Assembly (NCBI RefSeq): GCF_003201775.1
Contig: NZ_QJJZ01000011.1
Span: 141,774 to 205,773, forward strand
Length of the DNA: 64,000 nucleotides
Source: Arenibacter sp. ARW7G5Y1
GTDB lineage: Bacteria > Bacteroidota > Bacteroidia > Flavobacteriales > Flavobacteriaceae
Reading direction: 5' to 3'
Position numbers and translations under genes: made by a program. Positions 36,769-45,885 of the stretch are shown here, piece by piece. Positions within the stretch are counted from its first letter, which is position 1. Each line of letters starts with the position of its first letter. The notes below the pieces were generated by a model. It saw only the letters and a list, made by a program, of their open reading frames with translations, ran no database searches and was not told the origin of the DNA.

Positions 36769-37626
36769 ATGAATTCGTTATATAAATCAGAAATAGGTCA
36801 AAAAGAGATTATAAATCTTTATGAACAAAAAATAAAGGATTTAGACATAGATTATAATTACAAAATTATTGATACTGAATTTGGGAAAACCAATATTATC
36901 GTCACAGGAGATGCATCAAAGCCACCGATAATGCTAATTCATGGCTCCAATGGCTGTGCTCCCATCGCTTTGGAAACCTATCCCAACCTACATAAAGATT
37001 TTCAAGTCTTTGCCGTAGACGTTCTTGCCCAACCAAATAAAAGTGCAGAAACTAGATTGAGTATGAAGGACCACAGTTATGGCATATGGATCAATGACAT
37101 TATCAATCAGCTAAACCTAAATAATGTGACCATGGCCGGATTTTCCTTTGGGGGACTGATCATACTCAAAACATTGATCCAGAATGAAAAAAAGATCAAA
37201 GAGGTATTTTTATCGGCCCCTGCCTTCATAGTCAATGGAAACCCATTTGTTTTACTGCTGAAAGTATTTATTCCTATGAAACTTTATATAAGAACCCATA
37301 AGACCAAATACCTTGAAAAATTTTTAACAACCCTTTTTACTGAGCCAGATAATTTTGCTCTTAAATATTTGGCAAAGGTATTTATACATTTTAAAATGGA
37401 TTTTACTCCTGTTCCTGTTATAAAGAAAGAAGAAGCCAAATTAATAAGTACTCCTATTACGCTAATTGCCGCAAAAAAGGACATTATGTTTCCAGGGGCG
37501 AAAATGCTAACACGCGCCAAAAAGATTTTTCCCTCCTTACAAAGAGTAATTTTGTTGGAAAACTCCAAGCATGTTCAAAACAAAACCGATAATTATATCA
37601 TTGAGAAAATGATATTGAAAAAGTAA
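36769..37626 (+). CDS. alpha/beta-hydrolase
   Basis: 285 residues. Features of the fold: IMLIHGSNGCAP with the oxyanion region, the nucleophile elbow AGFSFGG, a lid of about 60 residues with several basic positions, an acid in ITLIAAKKDIMFPG and the late His in ENSKHVQNK. No signal peptide, so cytoplasmic. It probably hydrolyses an ester or lactone. It is regulated by the divergent TetR repressor through the operator-like repeats just upstream of its start. Confidence 0.85.
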   Translation: MNSLYKSEIGQKEIINLYEQKIKDLDIDYNYKIIDTEFGKTNIIVTGDASKPPIMLIHGSNGCAPIALETYPNLHKDFQVFAVDVLAQPNKSAETRLSMKDHSYGIWINDIINQLNLNNVTMAGFSFGGLIILKTLIQNEKKIKEVFLSAPAFIVNGNPFVLLLKVFIPMKLYIRTHKTKYLEKFLTTLFTEPDNFALKYLAKVFIHFKMDFTPVPVIKKEEAKLISTPITLIAAKKDIMFPGAKMLTRAKKIFPSLQRVILLENSKHVQNKTDNYIIEKMILKK

Positions 37627-37642
37627 AGTACTGCATTGATGT

Positions 37643-37927
37643 GTAAATACAGAGAGCTCCTATATTCCCAACATATTCAGGGGGCTATTGATATCTGTAT
37701 GGATATTTTGTAAGCGGCATCATTGATCCCTATATTGTGCCATAACTCTTTTGACCCTGTCTTTTACAACATGGTAACACCCTATACCTTAGAACAAAAA
37801 CGGAGACCGCATTAAGTTGTTAACTGGACATTTATTTTAAACCTGGCAAATAAGTATTAGCAAGTCCGTTAATTTTTATAATTTGGTATAATGTAAAAAA
37901 GCAGCTCTGTATTTACTTATTTGCCAG
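37643..37927. repeat. spacer with two competing inverted repeats
   Basis: GTAAATACAGAG (37643-37654) pairs exactly with CTCTGTATTTAC (37905-37916); CTGGCAAATAAGTA (37843-37856) pairs exactly with TACTTATTTGCCAG (37914-37927). The two 3' arms overlap, so only one stem can form at a time. No coding region is seen in the spacer (37627-37999). Confidence 0.55.
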
Positions 37928-37999
37928 TCCACTGTCATTAGAGATGATATAAACTGCGTTCCATATACAAATCATCCATGCTTTACCAATATGTTATAT

Positions 38000-39619
38000 A
38001 TGAAAAATTACCTAAAATTTCTGGCTTTTATATTATTTACAAGTTGTGCAGATGACAAGAAAAATACTACCGATCCGGCGGAGGTAAACCTAACCACCTT
38101 AGGCAATCATATTGAACGTTTATCTTCTGATGCATTTCTCGGCAGAAAACCCTTTACCGAAGGGGAAGTAAAAACGGTTAACTATCTAAAAGAAGAATTT
38201 GAAAAGCTAGGGCTACTTCCCGGCAATGGAAATAGCTATTTTCAAAATGTGCCCATGGTTGAAATAACAGGAACTCCGTCCGAAAATATGGTGATTTCTG
38301 GCAAAAACGGAAAATTCCAATTGGATGTATTAAAGGATTTTGTGGCCACCACCAATAAGATCTCAACAAATGTAGGCCTAGACAACTCCGACCTTGTTTT
38401 TGCAGGCTATGGCATTGTTGCCCCAGAATATGGATGGAACGATTACGAAGGTATTGATTGGAAAGGTAAAACAGCCGTAGTTCTAATTAACGATCCTGGT
38501 TTTAAATCCGGAGATTCAACCTTGTTCAAAGGTAATGAAATGACCTATTATGGACGTTGGACCTACAAATATGAGGAAGCTGCCAGACAAGGTGCCGATG
38601 GACTTATAATTATCCATGATACCGAGCCGGCCTCCTACGGTTGGAATGTTATTGAATCTGGATGGACGGGCGCCAGATTGATCATCGAAAGCGATTTGCC
38701 TCTCTTGGATGTTGAGTCGTGGATAAGTGGTGACAGTGCAGAAAAAATGTTCGATGTTTCCACTATGAAAGGTCTTGACTATAAAACCCTTTCCAGTAAT
38801 AAAGACTTCAAACCTATTCCGTTAGACTTAAAAGTTTCCGTTTCCATTCAAAACAAAATTAAAAAAGATGTATCCAAAAATGTAGTCGCACTTATACCCG
38901 GTACCGATAGGAAGGGTGAAGTTATTATTTACTCTGCACATTGGGATCACTTTGGCGTTGGAAAAGCAATTGATGGGGATTCCATTTACAATGGTGCTGT
39001 CGACAATGCTTCCGGTACTGCTGGTCTGTTGGCCATAGCAGAAGCCTTCCAAAAGAGTAATCCCACGAACCGTTCCATTGCGTTCATAGCCCTTACTGGA
39101 GAAGAACAAGGTTTATTGGGTTCATCCTATTATGCGGAAAATCCCATTTTTGATCCGAAAAAAACAGTGGCAAATATAAATATTGATGCCCTAGATAGCC
39201 CGGGAAAAATGAAGGACCTAACCATTACAGGTTATGGGCATTCCGAAATGGATGAATATGCAAAAGCGGCAGCCATGGAACAGAACAGATACATTATTCC
39301 GGACCCGGAAGCTGAAAAAGGATATTTCTTTAGATCGGATCATTTTAATTTTGCAAAAATTGGTATCCCCGCTCTGTACGCAAGTGGCGCTTATGAAGGA
39401 TTTGAAAAAAATATTGAGGAAATAAAGGCCTATAATGATTATTACCGTATCCATAAATACCATCAACCCTCGGATGAATACCATCCTGAAACAACCGAAT
39501 TAAGTGGGGTTCAATTGGATTTACAATTACTTTTTAAGGTTGGGTTAAAATTATCCAATGAAGATTATTTTCCCAAATGGTATGAGGGAAGTGAGTTTAA
39601 GGCGGCAAGGGAGCAATAA
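38000..39619 (+). CDS. lipoprotein M28-family zinc aminopeptidase
   Basis: 539 residues from the ATG at 38000. Signal peptide with lipobox LFTSC. A PA (protease-associated) insertion domain (about 130-275) is followed by the M28 catalytic domain with zinc ligands and base in SAHWDHFG, GAVDNASGTAGLLAIAEAF, TGEEQGLLGSSYYAE, NIDALD and SDHFNFAKIGIPAL. Di-zinc aminopeptidases of this kind trim N-terminal residues from peptides in the periplasm or on the outer membrane. Single-gene, with an AraC-type regulator following. Confidence 0.9.
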   Translation: MKNYLKFLAFILFTSCADDKKNTTDPAEVNLTTLGNHIERLSSDAFLGRKPFTEGEVKTVNYLKEEFEKLGLLPGNGNSYFQNVPMVEITGTPSENMVISGKNGKFQLDVLKDFVATTNKISTNVGLDNSDLVFAGYGIVAPEYGWNDYEGIDWKGKTAVVLINDPGFKSGDSTLFKGNEMTYYGRWTYKYEEAARQGADGLIIIHDTEPASYGWNVIESGWTGARLIIESDLPLLDVESWISGDSAEKMFDVSTMKGLDYKTLSSNKDFKPIPLDLKVSVSIQNKIKKDVSKNVVALIPGTDRKGEVIIYSAHWDHFGVGKAIDGDSIYNGAVDNASGTAGLLAIAEAFQKSNPTNRSIAFIALTGEEQGLLGSSYYAENPIFDPKKTVANINIDALDSPGKMKDLTITGYGHSEMDEYAKAAAMEQNRYIIPDPEAEKGYFFRSDHFNFAKIGIPALYASGAYEGFEKNIEEIKAYNDYYRIHKYHQPSDEYHPETTELSGVQLDLQLLFKVGLKLSNEDYFPKWYEGSEFKAAREQ

Positions 39620-39676
39620 TTACGGTACCCTACATCTTCATATTTAAAACCCAATCCACTCGTTAATTCAACCCTT

Positions 39677-40540
39677 TTGAACACTATTCCCAACATATCA
39701 TTCGAGAGCGAAGAGAACGAAAAAGAATTCGAGTTTCTTCATTTATCCAAGTTGTTCGCCAAAATTAAGGGAGGTCTGGAACATAATCCCAACTTGCCAC
39801 ATAGAGTTAACTTTTTTGCCTTGTTAATTGTTTCGGATGGGGCAGGATATCATCAAATTGATTTAAAGGAATTTCCCTTAAAAAAAGGGACGGTATTAAA
39901 AATAGCCAAGGGTCAGGTTCATGCCTTTCAGGAAGATCCAGATTATGACGGATTTCTTATTTTATTTACAGAAGAATTTGTTCTGAATTATTTTTCCAAA
40001 TCGTCCATTGAGTTTATTTCCCATCTGTATAATTATCATATTTCCAGACCACTAGTGCATGGGGGAAATTTAAATGAAGCCTTCATAGAGGAGATACTGC
40101 TTGAACTGGAGGCAGAAAACACCTACGCACAAAGGAACATTGTAGGCGCCATGCTAGAATTATACCTGCTACGATTGGAAAGATTTACACATTCTGCCCA
40201 ACTGCCAAAGCAGAACCACCAACATTATTCTATATTTCTTGATTTTAAAAATTTGGTGGAAAAACAATATACCCTGACCCGGAACGTAAAGGACTATGCA
40301 AAAATGCTACAGGTATCTACCAAACATTTAAACCTGATTGTTAAAGAATTTACCTTGAACACGGCCAAACATTTTATTGATGATTTTGTAACGCTCGAAT
40401 CAAAAAGGGCCATAGCCAGTACAAGTGCTAGTTTAAAGGAAATAGGTTATGCCATGGGTTTTGACGAAGTGACCAATTTTACCAAATTTTTCAAAAAACA
40501 TACTGGCACTACCCCCAAACAATTTAAGGCTGAATTATAA
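39677..40540 (+). CDS. AraC-family transcription regulator
   Basis: 287 residues with a TTG start; no usable in-frame ATG exists before residue 150, so the unusual start is probable. An N-terminal cupin-type sensor (about 40-110; GAGYHQIDLKEFPLKKGTVLKIAKGQVHAF) precedes two HTH motifs in the C-terminal 100 residues (RNVKDYAKMLQVSTKHLN and LKEIGYAMGFDEVTNFTKFFKKHTGTTPKQF). The effector is unknown. The next gene, an alkylsulfatase-like lipoprotein on the same strand, is a possible target. Confidence 0.9.
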   Translation: MNTIPNISFESEENEKEFEFLHLSKLFAKIKGGLEHNPNLPHRVNFFALLIVSDGAGYHQIDLKEFPLKKGTVLKIAKGQVHAFQEDPDYDGFLILFTEEFVLNYFSKSSIEFISHLYNYHISRPLVHGGNLNEAFIEEILLELEAENTYAQRNIVGAMLELYLLRLERFTHSAQLPKQNHQHYSIFLDFKNLVEKQYTLTRNVKDYAKMLQVSTKHLNLIVKEFTLNTAKHFIDDFVTLESKRAIASTSASLKEIGYAMGFDEVTNFTKFFKKHTGTTPKQFKAEL

Positions 40541-40793
40541 TGATCTGGTTCCTTGTCTTTGCCATTTTCACCCTAAGATTTGCTTACCTCCCAGTGTGAT
40601 CCAGTAACATAAATTTTTGTCGACCAAAACTCACACTACTCCAAAAACAACCCTACCCCTATTCTATTTATGGAACTGATTAAGTATTGGTTTCACATTT
40701 ACCATTTTTATCAAATCATTCACCTTTCCCAAAATTTCTATTAATGCGAATTTTGTAAGGAATTAAACAAGTCTTCAAATTAAATCTATTGAT

Positions 40794-42221
40794 ATGAACA
40801 AATTGAAAAATCGAATAGCGGTTACATATTCCTTTAAAACAATCAGAAACCATGTAATTATTAAAGGGGCTTTGCTTATTTTGGGAATTATTTTGATGCA
40901 GGCATGTCATAATTCGCCAAATCAAAATACATCACAAGTGCAGGATCAAGAACATCCGAATATCACCAAATTAAAGAATCAGAGTGCCGAATTTATTCCA
41001 GAAATCATCAAATTAAACGACAAGGTTTATGTGGCCGTGGGATATGATGGTTCTAACGCCTCCATGGTTATTGGAGATCAAGGGGTAGTGATAATCGATG
41101 CACTACGTGCCTTGGGTGCTGCAGAGAAGGTAGCGCAAGAATTCCGGAATATCACAGATAAACCTGTGAAAGCCTTAATTTATACGCATGGCCATCTGGA
41201 TCATACTGGAGGTACATCAGCTTTTATCGGCCATAACAAGGAGGTAAAAATCATTGCAAGAGCAGGGTTTAAGGATGAATTACAGGAGCGCTCACCGGTA
41301 GAGCCCATTTTAAAACAGCGAAACATTCGTCAGTTTGGTCGCGATTTACCCGCTAAAGATATCATTAACAGAGGTGTTGCTGCAGGTATAACACCTACTG
41401 ATAGGGCTGGGAAAGGATATATTGCACCTAACCTTACATTTCAGGACTCCATAACCCTTAAGCTTGCCGGCGTAGATATTCAACTGCATGCCGCTGATGG
41501 GGAAACAAATGACGAGCTCTTCGTTTGGATTCCCGACCTTAACACATTATTTACTGGTGATAATTACTATAAATCATTTCCAAACCTTTATGCCATTCGG
41601 GGATCCCAATATAGGGATGTAAAATCATGGGGCGAATCTATTCAAAAAATGAGCACCTACCCAGTGGAATACCTTGTACCCGGGCATACACGTCCTATCT
41701 CAGGAAAAGTACTTGTCCATGACAATCTCAAAAACTACGCTACGGCAATCCTTAGCGTCTATCAACAAACCATAGATGCCATGAACAAGGGCTATACCCT
41801 TCAGCAAACCGTTGACAGCGTTAAATTGGCCGATTCATTGATAAATCAACCCAACTTACAAGAGTTTTATGGTTCGGTGCCATGGGGTGTTAGATCTATA
41901 TTTCTACACTATGTTGGCTGGTTCGATGGCAACCCTACCAACCTTAATCCCCTATCCTCATCACAAGAGGCCAAACGTATGGCCGAACTGGCTGGTGGAG
42001 AAGACAAATTGTTTCAACAGTTGAGTGCTGCTGTCCAAAAAAGTGATTACCAGTGGGGATTGGAATTGGCCGACTATCTACTTCAAACAGACTATGATAG
42101 GGTAAAAGTCACAAAAATAAAAATAGGGCTATTAAGGAGTCTGGCGGCACAACAAATCAATGCTCCCGCAAGAAACTATTACCTATCCTATTCTTATGAA
42201 TTGGAGAAGAGTTTGATGTAA
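40794..42221 (+). CDS. alkylsulfatase-like metallo-beta-lactamase lipoprotein
   Basis: 475 residues. A long n-region signal peptide ends in a lipobox (ILMQAC). The MBL domain carries the zinc motif HGHLDHTGG (His132, His134, Asp136, His137), further ligands in GETNDELFVW, FTGDNYY and PGHTRP, and is followed by a helical alkylsulfatase dimerisation domain (about 310-475; SVPWGVRSIFLHYVGWFDGNPTNL). SdsA1-type enzymes of about 650 residues have an SCP2-like C-terminal domain; it is absent here. It probably cleaves alkyl sulfates or related esters at the cell surface. Confidence 0.85.
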   Translation: MNKLKNRIAVTYSFKTIRNHVIIKGALLILGIILMQACHNSPNQNTSQVQDQEHPNITKLKNQSAEFIPEIIKLNDKVYVAVGYDGSNASMVIGDQGVVIIDALRALGAAEKVAQEFRNITDKPVKALIYTHGHLDHTGGTSAFIGHNKEVKIIARAGFKDELQERSPVEPILKQRNIRQFGRDLPAKDIINRGVAAGITPTDRAGKGYIAPNLTFQDSITLKLAGVDIQLHAADGETNDELFVWIPDLNTLFTGDNYYKSFPNLYAIRGSQYRDVKSWGESIQKMSTYPVEYLVPGHTRPISGKVLVHDNLKNYATAILSVYQQTIDAMNKGYTLQQTVDSVKLADSLINQPNLQEFYGSVPWGVRSIFLHYVGWFDGNPTNLNPLSSSQEAKRMAELAGGEDKLFQQLSAAVQKSDYQWGLELADYLLQTDYDRVKVTKIKIGLLRSLAAQQINAPARNYYLSYSYELEKSLM

Positions 42222-42314
42222 AAGCATTCTTTGTGTATGCTCAATCATCAATATTAACAATACATTGACCTATTAAAATAGCCAAATCAATGGCTATTTG
42301 GTAAAAAAACAACG

Positions 42315-42512
42315 ATGAGTCAAGTTGCCGATTGCCCAAGCTGTGGGGGCAAATCCAAAGTAAAGGAAATACATGGCCAAGTCACCTATGTAGCCATTCA
42401 AGATGACGTACTCTTTAAAAAAGTATCTCAACTTAAAAAAGCCATGGAAAAATTTAAGGAAAAAGCCGAATCCTTGGAAAAGGAATTGGAAGTTTTAACG
42501 ACAAACAAATAG
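42315..42512 (+). CDS. small zinc-ribbon protein with coiled coil
   Basis: 65 residues. A CPSCGG motif near the N-terminus resembles half of a zinc ribbon; the rest is a lysine/glutamate-rich coiled coil (KKVSQLKKAMEKFKEKAESLEKELE). It is the first gene of a tight operon: the next gene begins one base after its stop. Preceded by 93 bases that may carry the promoter. Probable accessory or scaffold role for the operon's redox proteins, which is inference. Confidence 0.6.
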   Translation: MSQVADCPSCGGKSKVKEIHGQVTYVAIQDDVLFKKVSQLKKAMEKFKEKAESLEKELEVLTTNK

Positions 42513-42513
42513 A

Positions 42514-43137
42514 ATGAATTTTATAAAACGAAACTACGGATGGATGATTGTAGCCGTTTTGGCCATCTTGCCCCTATTTATCATTTTTGGTATGTTTAAT
42601 ATCGAATTTTCCAATGGGTTGTCCATTAGCTTGATTGAAGGTGCTGGAAGTGAAGGAAGATCCACTTTGGAAATGTTGTATCATATTTCCGGTGAATTTG
42701 CAATACGTTGGATGACAGCTGTTCTTACTTGTACCCCCTTCTTTATACTATTTGGGGTCAATAACCTTTTTGTACGCCAAGCCATGGGTATAGCTACAGC
42801 GGTATGGAGCATCCTGCACTTCATCATTTTTGTATGGGGCGAAGGTCTTTTGGAAACATTTACCCAAGCCAACTACATTGCTGGCTTTATAGCGGTACTT
42901 ATATTGCTACCATTGTTGTATACATCCAATAGAAAATCCATGAAAAGATTAAAGGCGAAGTGGAAAAAATTGCAAAGTTTGGCGTATGTTGCCATAATTC
43001 TGAGTTTACTTCATGTAGCTCTTTTAGATAAAACCTGGCTGATCTATGCGGTAATTGTTGGCTTGGGATTTATTATAAGAATAACCCCTATTAAAGAAAG
43101 CATTATGGCATATCGATTACAAATTAAAAAAATATAA
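42514..43137 (+). CDS. MsrQ-like haem b membrane protein (ferric-reductase-like domain)
   Basis: 207 residues with five to six membrane helices. The pattern ISGEFAIRWMTAVLTCTPFFILFG, then an LHFIIF helix and a later LSLLHVALLDK helix, resembles MsrQ/YedZ, the haem b subunit that passes electrons across the inner membrane. Candidate haem ligands are His102 and His167, with His57 at the end of the first loop. No msrP gene is adjacent. Gene spacing of three bases to the next gene shows co-transcription with the NmrA and SIP-like reductases. Confidence 0.75.
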   Translation: MNFIKRNYGWMIVAVLAILPLFIIFGMFNIEFSNGLSISLIEGAGSEGRSTLEMLYHISGEFAIRWMTAVLTCTPFFILFGVNNLFVRQAMGIATAVWSILHFIIFVWGEGLLETFTQANYIAGFIAVLILLPLLYTSNRKSMKRLKAKWKKLQSLAYVAIILSLLHVALLDKTWLIYAVIVGLGFIIRITPIKESIMAYRLQIKKI

Positions 43138-43140
43138 CTC

Positions 43141-43995
43141 ATGAAAATTGCAGTAACATCCGTTAGCGGACACCTTGGGGCTTCAATAGCAAAGGCACTG
43201 ATTCAGGAAATTGGCAGGGACAATGTAATAGGCATTGCACGTACGCCAGAAAAGGCCAAGCACTTGGGCGTGGAAGTTAGAAAAGGCGATTACAATAGTC
43301 GTGAAGATTTTGATGTTGCCTTAAAAGGAGTTGATAAAGTGTTATTGGTTTCGGGAATGGACCAACCCCAAAAAAGAATTCAGCAACACCGAAATGTGAT
43401 AGAGGCGGCGAGGCTAAATGGAGTACAAAAAATAGTATACACCAGTATTGTAGGCGATGAAGAAAATACAGCCTTCAGTCCGGTGGTAAAAAGCAATCGC
43501 CAAACGGAAGAAGATGTGCGCAACTCGGGTTTACAATGGATTATTGGCAGAAATGGCATCTATATTGAACCAGACCTGGAATACATTGATACCTATGTAG
43601 AGGAAGGTAGGATTACCAATTGCGCAGGAGACGGAAAATGCGCTTATACCAGTCGTGAAGAATTGGGTTTTGCCTACGCACAACTACTTCTAAATGAGGA
43701 GCTAAACGGACAAACCTTAAATCTAGTTGGAGAAGCCATTACCCAAACCCAATTGGCGGAATATATCAATCAGGTGTATAAAACCAATTTAAAATATGCC
43801 ACTGTTTCCTTTGAAGACTATAAAAAAGAACGCCAAGCTGCCTTGGGAGAATTTCTAGGGACTATCATATCCGGTATTTATGAAGGAATTGCGAATGGTG
43901 CCAACGATGTAGTTTCCGATTTTGAAAAGGCGGCCGGAAGGCCACATAAATCCCCTTTAGCCATGATAGGGAATTACCATAAAAAGCATTCATAA
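43141..43995 (+). CDS. NmrA-like NAD(P)-binding reductase (atypical SDR, QOR2 type)
   Basis: 284 residues. An N-terminal Rossmann motif MKIAVTSVSGHLGASIAKAL replaces the canonical GxxGxxG, consistent with NmrA-like sensors and QOR2-type quinone reductases; GDYNSREDF and VVKSNRQTEEDVRNSG are typical of that branch. It has no signal peptide. Such proteins bind NADPH and may reduce quinones or sense redox. In the operon it lies between the MsrQ-like and SIP-like genes, suggesting a cytoplasmic electron source. Confidence 0.85.
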   Translation: MKIAVTSVSGHLGASIAKALIQEIGRDNVIGIARTPEKAKHLGVEVRKGDYNSREDFDVALKGVDKVLLVSGMDQPQKRIQQHRNVIEAARLNGVQKIVYTSIVGDEENTAFSPVVKSNRQTEEDVRNSGLQWIIGRNGIYIEPDLEYIDTYVEEGRITNCAGDGKCAYTSREELGFAYAQLLLNEELNGQTLNLVGEAITQTQLAEYINQVYKTNLKYATVSFEDYKKERQAALGEFLGTIISGIYEGIANGANDVVSDFEKAAGRPHKSPLAMIGNYHKKHS

Positions 43996-44005
43996 AAACA
44001 GAGGT

Positions 44006-44734
44006 ATGAGTTTTATTGAAACTATTTTAAAATCCGTCGTATTAAATGAAGCTGTAATCACCGAAAAAGTGAAACTTTCCGAGGCTGCTTTTAAAATTCG
44101 TCTAGAAAATGAAAACATAGGCAAAACCAATTTTATACCAGGCTCTTTCCTGCGTATGGGATTGGGTATAGGCAGGGATGAATTGTCATTGAAAGACAAA
44201 ATGAGAAGCTATAGCATTTGGGATATCGATAAGGACAAGTCGTATATGGATGTGGCCATTGCCATCCACAGCAATGGTATTGGCAGTCAATGGATAAAGG
44301 AATGCCATGTAGGTGAAAAGGTTTATTTTAAAACCAAAAAAGGCAACTTTTTGGCAGATGTCTCTGCCGATAGCTACATGATGGTAGGCGACCTCTCTGC
44401 ACTATCGCACCTTTATATGATTCGTCGAAATATTGGCAAGGACAAACAGGTGGAAAGCATTTTGTACAGCCAAGATAAACAAGACCTGTTTCCTGATGTT
44501 GACGGTACCCTACCATTCGATTTTTACGGATTGCCAAAAAATCCTTCCGAAGATATTATTGCGATGATAAGAGAAAAAGTCTCTACATTTAAGGGAAAAA
44601 AAATGGCATACATAGCAGGTGATAGTAGAATTTGTGTGACCTTAAACCATTTTTTTAGACAAGAACTGAATTGGGAAACCAAGCAAGTTAAAACCAAACC
44701 TTTCTGGAATCCAGATAAAAAAGGACTTGAATAA
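44006..44734 (+). CDS. siderophore-interacting-protein-like FAD-dependent reductase
   Basis: 242 residues in the SIP/ferric-siderophore reductase family. The FAD domain shows MRSYSIWDID (RxYS-type flavin motif), VAIAIHSNGIGSQWI and VGEKVYFKTKKGNF; the C-terminal NAD(P)-binding half has DSYMMVGDLSALSHLYMIRRNI and KMAYIAGDSRICVTL. It transfers electrons from NAD(P)H through FAD, here perhaps to the MsrQ-like haem protein or to the EgtB iron. Its stop overlaps the egtB start by one base (TAATG), so the two are translationally coupled. Confidence 0.8.
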   Translation: MSFIETILKSVVLNEAVITEKVKLSEAAFKIRLENENIGKTNFIPGSFLRMGLGIGRDELSLKDKMRSYSIWDIDKDKSYMDVAIAIHSNGIGSQWIKECHVGEKVYFKTKKGNFLADVSADSYMMVGDLSALSHLYMIRRNIGKDKQVESILYSQDKQDLFPDVDGTLPFDFYGLPKNPSEDIIAMIREKVSTFKGKKMAYIAGDSRICVTLNHFFRQELNWETKQVKTKPFWNPDKKGLE

Positions 44735-45885
44735 TGCATATATTGGACCAGTACAAAGAAGTTCGAGCTTATACAGAATTCATCTGCAAGCCTCTCAAAA
44801 CAGAAGATTATGTGGTGCAGGTTGCCGAATTTGCAAGCCCGGCAAAATGGCAATTGGCACATAGTAGTTGGTTTTTTGAAACCTTTATCCTACTGCCCCA
44901 CCTCTTGGATTATAGGCCTTTTAATAAAGATTTTGCCTACCTGTTCAACAGTTATTACAACAATGCAGGAGACAGGGTTTTAAGGGCAAAACGCGGTAAT
45001 CTCACCAGACCTACCACAGAAGAAGTGTATGCCTATAGACAATATGTGGATACGGCTATGGGGCAATTGTTGCATCAAAAGCTGGATGCCAATGTCGTTC
45101 AATTGATCACTTTGGGATTGCACCACGAGCAGCAGCATCAGGAATTATTACTGAGCGATATCAAATATATGTTTGGACAAAATCCATTGTTTCCTGTTTA
45201 TGATGCCGACACTAGTTTATTGGGCCAAGAAAGCAATACCGAATCGGGAAATATAAAAATTCCGGAAGGGGTCTACACCATAGGATATCAAGGAGATGGT
45301 TTTTGTTTTGACAATGAATTGGGAGTACACAAGGTGTACTTACATGATTTTGAAATTCAAAAAGGTCTGGTTACCAATGGCGAATACCTGAAGTTTATTG
45401 AAGCTGGTGGCTATAGTGATTTTAATTTGTGGCTGGATGAAGGCTGGTCCTGGTTACAGCAAAACCGAGTTTCAATGCCATTGTATTGGCATCTAATGGA
45501 TGGCCAATGGATGCATTACACCTTAAAGGGGTTTCAGAAAATAAACGAAAATGATATTTTAAATCACATCAGTTTTTATGAAGCCATGGCTTTTGCCGAA
45601 TGGAAAGGCATGCGATTACCTACAGAATTTGAGTGGGAAATAGCTTCGGACAGACTTAATTGGGGGCAGCGTTGGGAATGGACCAACAGTGCATATTTAC
45701 CGTACCCCGGTTTTAAAAAGGCCGATGGTGCCATTGGGGAGTACAATGGCAAATTTATGATCAACCAAATGGTGCTAAGAGGCGCCTCTATGGCTACCTC
45801 TCCAAAACATAGCAGACCCACTTATCGTAATTTTTTTCATCCAGATGCCCAATGGCAGTTTACTGGTATACGCTTAGCTAAATGA
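44734..45885 (+). CDS. egtB: EgtB, ergothioneine sulfoxide synthase
   Basis: 383 residues. An N-terminal DinB-like helical domain carries the iron ligands: His43 in LAHSSWFFE and His131/His135 in HHEQQHQE, the mycobacterial EgtB pattern. The C-terminal FGE-sulfatase-like domain (about 175-383) has HKVYLHDFEIQKGLVTNGEYLKFIEAGGY, GMRLPTEFEWEIAS and RPTYRNFFHP. It forms the C-S bond between trimethylhistidine and cysteine or gamma-glutamylcysteine. No egtC, egtA or C-S lyase lies nearby. Tightly coupled to the genes before and after. Confidence 0.9.
   Translation: MHILDQYKEVRAYTEFICKPLKTEDYVVQVAEFASPAKWQLAHSSWFFETFILLPHLLDYRPFNKDFAYLFNSYYNNAGDRVLRAKRGNLTRPTTEEVYAYRQYVDTAMGQLLHQKLDANVVQLITLGLHHEQQHQELLLSDIKYMFGQNPLFPVYDADTSLLGQESNTESGNIKIPEGVYTIGYQGDGFCFDNELGVHKVYLHDFEIQKGLVTNGEYLKFIEAGGYSDFNLWLDEGWSWLQQNRVSMPLYWHLMDGQWMHYTLKGFQKINENDILNHISFYEAMAFAEWKGMRLPTEFEWEIASDRLNWGQRWEWTNSAYLPYPGFKKADGAIGEYNGKFMINQMVLRGASMATSPKHSRPTYRNFFHPDAQWQFTGIRLAK

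Noticed and set aside
44734..45885. OvoA (ovothiol) instead of EgtB
   Set aside because: OvoA normally carries a fused methyltransferase domain; here the enzyme is shorter and paired with a separate EgtD.
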